A stretch of DNA of 32,463 nucleotides, taken from an uncultured Clostridia bacterium (lineage in GTDB: Bacteria; Bacillota; Clostridia; Christensenellales; CAG-917). Every line of letters begins with the position of its first letter. The stretch's first letter is position 1. The position numbers and the translations under genes were made by a program. The notes under the pieces were generated by a model. The model was not told the DNA's origin. It made no database searches and worked only from the letters and a program-made list of their open reading frames with translations. Location: NCBI GenBank assembly GCA_944372795.1, contig CALWAF010000017.1, positions 1 through 32,463 of the forward strand, written 5' to 3'. Shown here piece by piece: positions 1 to 4,900 of the stretch.

Positions 1-90
1 GTTCACTCGCTCATTTTCACGACGCGGGAGACGAGGGCAATGCCCTCGTCATGATACGGCGGCAAAGCCGCCGCTTGCAAGTTGCGACAA
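1..90. repeat. Palindromic intergenic segment at left edge
   Basis: Non-coding. It holds a perfect palindrome at 30-50 (arms GACGAGGGCA/TGCCCTCGTC) and a hairpin at 57-73 (CGGCGGC-AAA-GCCGCCG). The motif CATTTTCACGACGCG at 13-27 recurs at 2938-2952. The CTTGCAAGT motif next to the second hairpin recurs at the equivalent place beside the inverted long-repeat copy near 28718, where it also adjoins a GC-rich hairpin. An open frame crosses this region, but I do not believe it is coding. Confidence 0.6.
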
Positions 91-128
91 TTCGGGGTCC
101 CCGCCGAAAGTATTTTCGGTGGGGTAAA
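91..128. repeat. Hairpin repeat R1, copy 1
   Basis: A 38-bp block whose core is the stem CCCCGCCGAAA / TTTCGGTGGGG. The reverse complement of the same block occurs at 2674-2710, almost identical along its whole length, so the two copies lie in opposite orientation. No function is evident. Confidence 0.75.
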
Positions 129-131
129 GAT

Positions 132-403
132 CTGCGACCTCGCAAGCTAGACGAAACATTAAGTAGACACGGGCGCCGTGCGCGCCGAGTCGCCTTCCTC
201 TCCCCGCGAGCGATGTTCAGTTTATTCTGTTCGCCGCTCGATTATCTCTATGCGAGATTCAAACTTTATCAAAATGACGAGAAGTTTATCCCGCATTTTA
301 GGAGGACTGAACTTTTCCCGAGCGGGGGAGGAAAGCCCGAAGGGAAGGAGGGGGAACAATACTCCCATATTAGGGGACGTACGCCCGTTAAGCTAGCTTG
401 AGC
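132..403. repeat. Long inverted repeat, left copy (about 272 bp)
   Basis: This segment matches the reverse complement of 28430-28706 almost end to end, at roughly 90 percent by eye. Shared landmarks run in order: TGCGACCTCGCAAG, TTAAGTAGACACGGGCGCCG, CTCTCCCCGCGAGCGATG, CTATGCGAGATTCAAACTTT, CCCGCATTTTAGGAGGACTG, GCCCGAAGGGAAGG and ACGTACGCCCGTTAA. Internal hairpins persist in both copies: CGAGCG...CGCTCG with an inner CAG/CTG pair (about 207-241) and ATCTC/GAGAT (about 243-257). The reading frame open here is closed in the other copy by TAA and TAG, which argues for a structured nucleic-acid repeat rather than a protein. It also contains an inverted copy of block R2 (328-378). Confidence 0.8.
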
Positions 404-460
404 TCGCCGCCACCCACGAAAGGAGCCCCCCCCTCTAGCCGACGCGGAAGAAACTCACTC

Positions 461-489
461 TTGAAATGCGGGCGGATTGCCTTTATAAT
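461..489 (+). promoter_or_regulatory. Promoter of ispDF
   Basis: -35 TTGAAA at 461-466, a 17-bp spacer and a perfect -10 TATAAT at 484-489. The 5' leader of about 35 nt carries a GCGCGC...GCGCGC palindrome before the ribosome binding site. Confidence 0.8.
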
Positions 490-531
490 TATTTGTAGCG
501 CGCATATACGTGCGCGCGGCAGAGGGAAATT

Positions 532-1653
532 ATGTCACATATCAACGTCGTCATCGCCGCAGGCGGCTCCGGGCTGCGCTACGGCAAAGAAAACAAGTTG
601 CTCGAGCCCTGCGGCTCATCCTGCGTGCTGGTGGAAGCGGTCAAACCCTTCCTCGCCTTCCCCGAGGTGAAGCGGGTGATCATCGCAGTAGACTCCGACT
701 CGGCGGATGAGTTCCTCGTCCGTCTTGCGACCGCGCACCTCGACGAGGACAGGCGCATCACCCTGACGCGCGGCGGCGCGAGCAGGACAAAGACGGTGCG
801 GTTCGGCTTGAATGCCCTCGACGAGGAATGCGACCTTGTGCTCATCCACGACGGTGCGCGTCCGTTCGTCTCGCACGCACTCATCGAGCGCGTCATCGAG
901 GGGACGAAACGCGACGGCGCGTGCATCCCCGCCCTCCCCTTCACCGACAACATCATGCTGGTCACGGGCGGCGATCCCACCCCCCTCGACCGCACGGACT
1001 ACCGCAGGGTGCAGACCCCCGCGGGTTTTGAACGCACGCGCATAGAACGCGCATACGAGCTGTGCGAGGAGGACTGCCTCGACGACTTCACCGTGCTGCA
1101 CCGCTACGCGCCGGAGGGCAAAGTGGGGGTGACGGAAGGCGACGCGAAAAACGTAAAGATCACCGTCAAAGACGACCTGAAAACCTCCCTCGTCGGCTTC
1201 GGCTACGACATCCACAGGCTCACCGAAGGCAAGGGCGTGAAGCTCCTCGGCGAGCGCATCCCCTGCCCCTACTCCTTCGTCGCGCACTCCGACGGCGACG
1301 CCGCCGTCCACGCCGTAATGGACGCCATCCTCTCCGCCCTAGGCGAGAAGGACATCGGACACCTTTACCCCGTTGACGACCCCAAATACGACGGCGCCGA
1401 CAGCCTGAAACTCCTGAAAGGCGTGCTGAAGATCATGCACGAAAAAGGGCGCAGCGTCGCCAGCCTCTCGGTGTGCATCATCGCGGAAAAGCCCGTCATC
1501 GCCCCCCACATCGACAGGATGCGCACCCGCATGGCGCAAGCGCTCTCCCTGCCCTCGGACAAGATCGGCATCACCGCCACCACCAACGAGAAAGTGGGCG
1601 ACATCGGACACGGAGAAGCCGTCGCCGCCTGCGCCTACGTCCTGCTGAAATAA
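532..1653 (+). CDS. ispDF: Bifunctional 2-C-methyl-D-erythritol 4-phosphate cytidylyltransferase / 2,4-cyclodiphosphate synthase
   Basis: A 373-residue cytosolic fusion covering two steps of the MEP (non-mevalonate) isoprenoid pathway. The IspD domain (about 1-215) has the nucleotide-binding loop AAGGSGLRYGKENK (9-22), the VLIHDGARPF segment (103-112) and RTDYRRVQTPAGF (154-166). The IspF domain starts near 222 with GFGYDIHRL; D226, H228 and H260 (in AHSDGDAAVH) fit the metal site. The C-terminus TTNEKVGDIGHGEAVAA is a usual IspF end. A weak AGAGG precedes the ATG. The usual IspF strand beginning N-x-D before the AEKP segment reads LSVCIIAEKP here, a modest divergence. The gene is monocistronic, with its own promoter and terminator. 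IspDF fusions are known in some bacteria, while most Clostridia carry separate genes. Confidence 0.95.
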   Translation: MSHINVVIAAGGSGLRYGKENKLLEPCGSSCVLVEAVKPFLAFPEVKRVIIAVDSDSADEFLVRLATAHLDEDRRITLTRGGASRTKTVRFGLNALDEECDLVLIHDGARPFVSHALIERVIEGTKRDGACIPALPFTDNIMLVTGGDPTPLDRTDYRRVQTPAGFERTRIERAYELCEEDCLDDFTVLHRYAPEGKVGVTEGDAKNVKITVKDDLKTSLVGFGYDIHRLTEGKGVKLLGERIPCPYSFVAHSDGDAAVHAVMDAILSALGEKDIGHLYPVDDPKYDGADSLKLLKGVLKIMHEKGRSVASLSVCIIAEKPVIAPHIDRMRTRMAQALSLPSDKIGITATTNEKVGDIGHGEAVAACAYVLLK

Positions 1654-1670
1654 CACAATACCCGCAATAA

Positions 1671-1700
1671 AAAACCGCCTGCAAAACAGGCGGTTTAGTT
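1671..1700. terminator. Bidirectional terminator between ispDF and the SHOCT gene
   Basis: Hairpin AAACCGCCTG-CAAAA-CAGGCGGTTT with A-rich and T-rich flanks, between two convergent genes. It can serve both strands. Confidence 0.85.
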
Positions 1701-1721
1701 TTATCTTTTCTTCGCAGTTCC

Positions 1722-2117
1722 TCATTTTCTTGACAGATCTCGCATTATCGCTTTCTTTCTCAATTCAAATTCTTCATCGGAGATCAAGCCGTCCGCATGG
1801 ATCTTTTTATATCTCTCAAGAAGAGAGAGTTGCTCTTCTTCTTTCGTCACGGACGAGCGTTCTTTTGCCTGTGCCTCTCGCATTTCGTTTATCGCATTGT
1901 TGTTTATGGCAATATCAAACAAAGCAAACCCAAAAAGCACCAACGAGAGCAACATCATGATGCAGCCCGTCAGTGCCGCTTGATTCAAAGTGACGGATAC
2001 ATCCATCTCCTCGGGGATCTCGGGCTGAATGGCGACCACCAGACCGAAAACGAAAAAGGCAAGCGCCACAACCACAAAAAATATCGACCTAGCAATTTTA
2101 TACTGATACTGTTTCAT
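1722..2117 (-). CDS. SHOCT-domain protein with two membrane helices
   Basis: 131 residues. Two hydrophobic helices (about 10-30 and 47-70) are joined by a short acidic loop. A charged linker follows, then a C-terminal SHOCT-like motif, ERYKKIHADGLISDEEFELRKK (about 101-122). SHOCT is a short oligomerisation motif found at the ends of many small bacterial proteins, so the biochemical role is unknown. The start is fixed by AGGGAGGA just upstream of the ATG. Its promoter lies between this gene and the XRE repressor at 2244, with a palindrome filling the -35/-10 spacer, so the repressor very likely controls it. A membrane stress or toxin-like role is possible but unsupported. Confidence 0.8.
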   Translation of the reverse strand: MKQYQYKIARSIFFVVVALAFFVFGLVVAIQPEIPEEMDVSVTLNQAALTGCIMMLLSLVLFGFALFDIAINNNAINEMREAQAKERSSVTKEEEQLSLLERYKKIHADGLISDEEFELRKKAIMRDLSRK

Positions 2118-2167
2118 ATTGTCCTCCCTTTGATTCCGCCCGATCGGATAGGCATCATCGCGAACCT

Positions 2168-2197
2168 ATTGTAAATCGCATAATATGCGATTGTCAA
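2168..2197 (-). promoter_or_regulatory. Promoter of the SHOCT gene with embedded operator
   Basis: On the minus strand: -35 TTGACA (2192-2197) and -10 TACAAT (2168-2173), 18 bp apart. The spacer is almost entirely the palindrome AATCGCATAATATGCGATT (2174-2192), two 9-bp arms around one base. A dimer bound there would block RNA polymerase. The XRE protein encoded at 2244-2459 is the obvious candidate. Confidence 0.8.
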
Positions 2198-2203
2198 GAT
2201 AAA

Positions 2204-2222
2204 AATCACCTTATGTGCGATT
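2204..2222. promoter_or_regulatory. Second, weaker operator
   Basis: AATCACCTTATGTGCGATT is an imperfect copy of the palindrome at 2174-2192: same length, with a matching right half TGCGATT. The two centres are 30 bp apart, close to three helical turns. It lies just upstream of the XRE gene, which would suit autoregulation. No clear -10 for that gene was found. Confidence 0.55.
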
Positions 2223-2243
2223 ATTTGCCCGTGAGGTGGGCAA

Positions 2244-2459
2244 ATGAGTCTTCAAGAAATACAAGTGCGTTTGCGCGCGGCGATCAAAAACAGCGGCTTG
2301 AAACAAAAGGACATCGCAAAGGCGATCGGCGTGTCCGCGCAGACCGTCTCCAAGTATATGAAAGAGGACATTTTCCCCGCGCTCGACACATTTGCAAAGC
2401 TCTGTGCCCTGCTTGACGTTTCCTCCGACTATATCCTAGGCGTCTCCGAAGAAATGTGA
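2244..2459 (+). CDS. Small XRE-family (Cro/CI-type HTH) repressor
   Basis: 71 residues, essentially one helix-turn-helix domain. LKQKDIAKAIGVSAQTVSKY (about 19-38) is the HTH core, followed by the usual ALDTFAKLCALLDVSSDYILG tail. There is no sensor or catalytic domain. GAGGTGGG precedes the ATG by a few bases. It is divergent from the SHOCT membrane protein, sharing an intergenic region with two related palindromes, which suggests it represses that gene and perhaps itself. Stand-alone repressors of this size occur in chromosomes, prophages and toxin-antitoxin loci; nothing else phage-like is seen here. Confidence 0.88.
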   Translation: MSLQEIQVRLRAAIKNSGLKQKDIAKAIGVSAQTVSKYMKEDIFPALDTFAKLCALLDVSSDYILGVSEEM

Positions 2460-2495
2460 CGAAGTCCGTTCGTGATCGGTTGCGAACCTCCTTTT

Positions 2496-2560
2496 GAACA
2501 AATGGGGACGGGCTTAAAATGTTCAATTTTTGAACAAAACAAGCCCGTCCCTATTTGTTC
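2496..2560. repeat. REP-like nested palindrome R6, copy 1
   Basis: An outer 20-bp stem begins GAACAAATGGGGACGGGCTT, with one G-T mismatch against its partner. Inside is a second perfect stem, TGTTCAA / TTGAACA. The same two-level design recurs at 28262-28381 with different inner sequence. GGGGACGG palindromes of this kind resemble bacterial REP elements that are moved by RAYT transposases. It may also terminate the XRE gene, though no T-run follows. Confidence 0.75.
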
Positions 2561-2616
2561 AAACTCAAATTTTGTCATTATCAAAGTTCATGTCGTACTC
2601 AAAGGAATAAATAAGC

Positions 2617-2752
2617 TGCCGTCCTCTGACATGGGAGTAAGATCAATCCCCCTCCTGCGGGTTTCCCCCTCATTTACCCCACCGAAAATACTTTCGGCGG
2701 GGACCCCGATCGTCCCCCCTTAAAAGGGAACCCACCATTTCGGGGGACACCT
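2617..2752. repeat. Composite repeat: blocks R2, R1 and R3
   Basis: Three blocks adjoin. R2 (2626-2667) starts CTGACATGGGAGTA and ends at CCTGCGGGTTTC. R1 (2674-2710) is an inverted copy of 91-128. R3 (2714-2752) contains CCCTTAAAAGGGAA, then CCCACCATTTCGGGGGACAC. R2 recurs at 13411, 13516, 28207 and 28452, and inverted at 328-378. R3 recurs at 13573-13611. Their order and combination differ between islands, as expected of a mosaic. Confidence 0.75.
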
Positions 2753-2849
2753 GACGCGATTGACGCTTTGCGTAGCAATCGCTATACCTTCGGTGCGGTG
2801 CGACGCGATTGGCGCGTAGCGCAGCAATCGCTGGACCTTCGGTTCGTGC
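2753..2849. repeat. Tandem duplication of a 48-49 bp palindromic unit
   Basis: Unit 1 is 2753-2801 and unit 2 is 2802-2849. Both begin GACGCGATTG, pass through GCAATCGCT and end CCTTCGG(T)..GTGC. Each unit folds as GCGATT...AATCGC. The internal sequence differs between units while the arms are kept. Confidence 0.75.
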
Positions 2850-2869
2850 ACTCTTATCCGCTTTCATCC

Positions 2870-3030
2870 CCGCGGAGTGAAAATGAGCGAGCTTCGCGAT
2901 AGTTCCAGAGGAACGAGGAGCGAAGCGAGCGTCTCCGCATTTTCACGACGCGAAGAGGAGTAATCGCGCGGCAGGCAAGCCGACCGCCGCAGAGCGGCGT
3001 ACGGCGATGAACCGCGCGGATTGCGACGAG
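2870..3030. repeat. Inverted-repeat segment, non-coding
   Basis: Arms GTGAAAATG (2877-2885) and CATTTTCAC (2938-2946) enclose a second pair, GAGCGAGCTTCGC and GCGAAGCGAGCG. The right arm with its flank CGACGCG is also present at 13-27. The rest, to 3030, is GC-rich without a recognisable gene. Confidence 0.6.
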
Positions 3031-3122
3031 GCTCCACTTCGAACGAGATAACGTCGTGTCATACGACGTTACGCTCGGGGTTTTCGTTAGACCGTCTTCG
3101 AAAGAGAAGCGTCGTGCTCAAA
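3031..3122. repeat. Structured repeat R4, copy 1
   Basis: It begins CTCCACTTCGAACGAGATAA, contains a stem ACGTCGT/ACGACGT nested in CGAACG/CGCTCGG, and ends GTCTTCGAAAGAGAAGCGTCG. A full second copy lies at 13797-13892; partial copies of the GTCTTCGAAA end are at 4710-4762 and 28757-28800. Stem bases differ between the copies while much of the pairing is kept. Confidence 0.7.
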
Positions 3123-3148
3123 GGCACCCCCGCTCAAGCTGTCCGTTC

Positions 3149-3274
3149 GCTGACATCAATATTTGGATGAAGTGCGCGAAAGAGCCACTGTCAGGGAGCG
3201 GAGCGTACTATTAGTACGTGAGCACCATGACAGTGGCTCTGACAAAGTTGTGCGCAAAAGTCGGTGCGAACAGC
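3149..3274. mobile_element. MITE-like element E1, copy 2 (degenerate right end)
   Basis: 126 bp. The left end GCTGACATCAATATTTGG plus ATGAAGTGCGCGAAA is identical to that of the neighbouring copy at 3297-3423. A perfect 12-bp stem, GAGCCACTGTCA / TGACAGTGGCTC, encloses a conserved inner hairpin GCGTAC...GTACGT. After CTCTGACAAAG the right end diverges and only partly matches the terminal repeat. There is no coding capacity. It is separated by 22 bp from the next copy. Confidence 0.7.
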
Positions 3275-3296
3275 AGCTCGTTCAAAGACCGAAACA

Positions 3297-3423
3297 GCTG
3301 ACATCAATATTTGGATGAAGTGCGCGAAAAAACCCCTTTCGCAAAAGGGAGCGTACTTGATCGTACGTGACCGCATTGCGGAAGGGGCTCTGACAAAGCA
3401 ATTCGCCAAATAGTGATGTCAGC
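3297..3423. mobile_element. MITE-like element E1, copy 1, overlapping the rpsI stop codon and supplying its terminator
   Basis: 127 bp with terminal inverted repeats: GCTGACATCAATATTTGG at the left, and at the right, read inward on the minus strand, GCTGACATCACTATTTGG. On the minus strand the outer stem CCCCTTCCGCAA / TTGCGAAAGGGG encloses a GTAC/GTAC inner hairpin and is followed by T6, so it should act as the rpsI terminator. The right terminal repeat contains the rpsI TGA (3419-3421). The stretch GCGAATTGCTTTGTCAGAGC (3387-3406, minus strand) is repeated exactly just after the GH5 gene at 28137-28156. Confidence 0.75.
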
Positions 3424-3835
3424 GCTTGGAGAATTGGGGGGCTTTGCGCGCCTTATGCAGACCATACTTCTTGCGCTCTTTCTGTCTGGGATCGCGCTTG
3501 AGGTAGCCTGCTTTCTTCAAAACGGAGCGATAGGCTTCTCTGTCGCAGACGCAGAGGGCGCGGGCGATGCCGTGACGGATGGCGCCCGCCTGACCCGTCA
3601 TGCCGCCGCCGTGCACGTTGACGATGACGTCGAACTTATCCGTGGCGGAGACTGCCTCGAGAGGCTGATTGACGATGAGACGCATGGTGTCGAGGGGGAA
3701 GTAATCCTCGAAGGTGCGCTTGTTGATGGTGATGTTGCCCTCACCGGGGATAAGACGGACGCGCGCGATGGCGGTCTTTCTTCTGCCGGTGCCGAGATAT
3801 TGAACTTTCTTCTTGACGGTTTTCTTCGTTGCCAT
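3419..3835 (-). CDS. rpsI: 30S ribosomal protein S9
   Basis: 138 residues beginning [20 protein letters not shown], with the family signature region [22 protein letters not shown] at the C-terminus; the basic KR end is the normal S9 tail that reaches the ribosomal P site. I place the start at the ATG at 3835, because AGGTGAGG sits 7 nt upstream; an in-frame GTG two codons earlier is too close to it. It is the second gene of the rplM-rpsI operon, 14 nt after rplM. Its TGA lies inside the terminal repeat of element E1, which also provides the terminator hairpin. Confidence 0.98.
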   Translation of the reverse strand: MATKKTVKKKVQYLGTGRRKTAIARVRLIPGEGNITINKRTFEDYFPLDTMRLIVNQPLEAVSATDKFDVIVNVHGGGMTGQAGAIRHGIARALCVCDREAYRSVLKKAGYLKRDPRQKERKKYGLHKARKAPQFSKR

Positions 3836-3849
3836 ATGCACACCTCACC

Positions 3850-4314
3850 TTATTTCAGATCCAGCGCGACGGGGCACTGTGCCTGATGATTGTGCTCGCT
3901 GCCCGCGTAGACGCGGAGTTTCTTGAGCATATCTCTGCCGAGGGAGTTCTTGGGGAGCATCCCCTTGACCGCCTTGTAGACGGCGAACTCGGGCTTCTCG
4001 TTCATGAGCTTCTTGTACTGCACTTCCTTCAGACCGCCGATGTAGCCGGTGTGATAGCGATAATACTTCTGCTCCAGCTTCTTGCCGGTGAGCACCACCT
4101 TGTCGCAGTTGATGACGATGACATGGTCGCCGCAGTCGACGTGGGGAGTATATTCGGGCTTGTTCTTTCCTTTGAGGATGGCAGCCACTTGAGAAGCGAG
4201 ACGTCCGAGCACCATATCGGTGGCGTCGACGACGTACCACTTGCTCTCCACTTCGCCGGGTTTCGCCATGTAAGACTTATTGTTGTTTGCCATTGCAGAC
4301 AAATCTTTAGCCAT
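3850..4314 (-). CDS. rplM: 50S ribosomal protein L13
   Basis: 154 residues. Family landmarks are [61 protein letters not shown] and [11 protein letters not shown]. The start is the ATG at 4314, with GGAGG 5 nt upstream. This gives a short extra N-terminus ([15 protein letters not shown]) before the usual start of L13; an internal ATG could also be used. It is the first gene of the operon, with a consensus promoter and a leader of about 100 nt that may fold into an autoregulatory structure. Confidence 0.98.
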   Translation of the reverse strand: MAKDLSAMANNNKSYMAKPGEVESKWYVVDATDMVLGRLASQVAAILKGKNKPEYTPHVDCGDHVIVINCDKVVLTGKKLEQKYYRYHTGYIGGLKEVQYKKLMNEKPEFAVYKAVKGMLPKNSLGRDMLKKLRVYAGSEHNHQAQCPVALDLK

Positions 4315-4414
4315 ACAGACCTCCAAAATTTCGTGTGTGATTCTATATACAGACTGCAAGGCGAGGGGCTAGTTCGCTCTTACAACAATATTCGCATACG
4401 CCTGCGTGCAGACG
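4315..4414 (-). ncRNA. Candidate rplM leader RNA
   Basis: The transcript leader from the predicted start near 4414 to the rplM ATG is about 100 nt. CTGCA..AGGCG near its 5' end (4399-4411) can pair with CGCCTTGCAG (4354-4363), with a 3-nt bulge, closing a loop of about 35 nt. L13 leader RNAs are an established autoregulatory class in Firmicutes. I cannot confirm that this one matches the known consensus. Confidence 0.4.
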
Positions 4415-4421
4415 CTTAAAT

Positions 4422-4450
4422 ATAATAGTAAAGAAAATATCCCCTGTCAA
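4422..4450 (-). promoter_or_regulatory. Promoter of rplM-rpsI
   Basis: Minus strand: consensus -35 TTGACA (4445-4450), 17-bp AT-rich spacer, -10 TATTAT (4422-4427). Suited to a highly expressed ribosomal operon. Confidence 0.88.
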
Positions 4451-4762
4451 GCGAATTTTGAGCCAAAAAGAAAATATGTGCGCCCGCCTCCCCCGACCGC
4501 AAGATGTTGGGGAGACAGCGCCGGCAATAAAGGTTTTTAAGGGTTCGTTTCCGCCCTGTGACAGCAAAAACGCACACATGTTAAAATTTGCTCGCATGCC
4601 GGACAGGCATATCTCGTCCAAGCACGCCGGGTCGGCATGGCATGCCGGACCGGAATAGGATAAGGGAGGAATCATGGAAAGGCGACGAACACGCGCGGAT
4701 CGCGACGAGGGTGAGCGGCGCGTAAGACCGTCTCCGAAAGAGAGACATCGTGCTCGGGGACA
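4451..4762. other. Intergenic region with partial R4 repeat
   Basis: No convincing gene. CATGCCGGAC occurs twice (near 4595 and 4641), which allows small hairpins. From 4710 to 4762 the sequence matches the end of repeat R4 (GACCGTCTCCGAAAGAGAGA). An ATG at 4674 has a good GGGAGGA upstream but opens only 34 codons that run into this repeat. Confidence 0.5.
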
Positions 4763-4777
4763 CTTGCTCCTGCTTTA

Positions 4778-4892
4778 ATAAAAGTGCGCCGACCGATGCG
4801 GGCAAAGCCGCAACGCTCGGCGCAATATTATATAAAAATTTGGGGTCGAGGGGCATGATGCTCCTCGCGGGGTGCAGGGGCGGCGCCCCTGC
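4778..4892. repeat. Repeat R5, copy 1 (three hairpins)
   Basis: Shares with 10019-10134 the frame ATAAAAGTGCGCCGA...CGGCGCA.TATTATAT, then TTTGGGGT, and the final hairpin GGGGTGCAGGGGCGGCGCCCCTGC-like block (4871-4891). The first stem here is GTGCGCCGA...TCGGCGC with an inner GCGG/CCGC pair. Middle loops differ between copies. It lies directly downstream of the GH31 gene and could help end its transcript. Confidence 0.75.
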
Positions 4893-4900
4893 GGGAATAA

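Noticed and set aside
51..401. 116-codon frame across the left repeat
   Set aside because: In the inverted copy at 28430-28706 the same frame is broken by TAA and TAG and shifted by small indels, so coding is not conserved.
2670..2867. Small minus-strand frames sharing PEMVGSLLRG here and at 13493-13741
   Set aside because: The shared peptide comes from the R3 repeat read in the same frame. Neither frame has a ribosome binding site, and flanking parts are unrelated.
3149..3423. Possible CRISPR array
   Set aside because: Only two 126-127 bp copies with inverted ends and internal stems, no short regular repeats with unique spacers, and no cas genes.
4674..4778. 34-codon frame with good GGGAGGA site
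   Set aside because: Arg-rich, runs into repeat R4, and has no clear promoter. It is probably chance.
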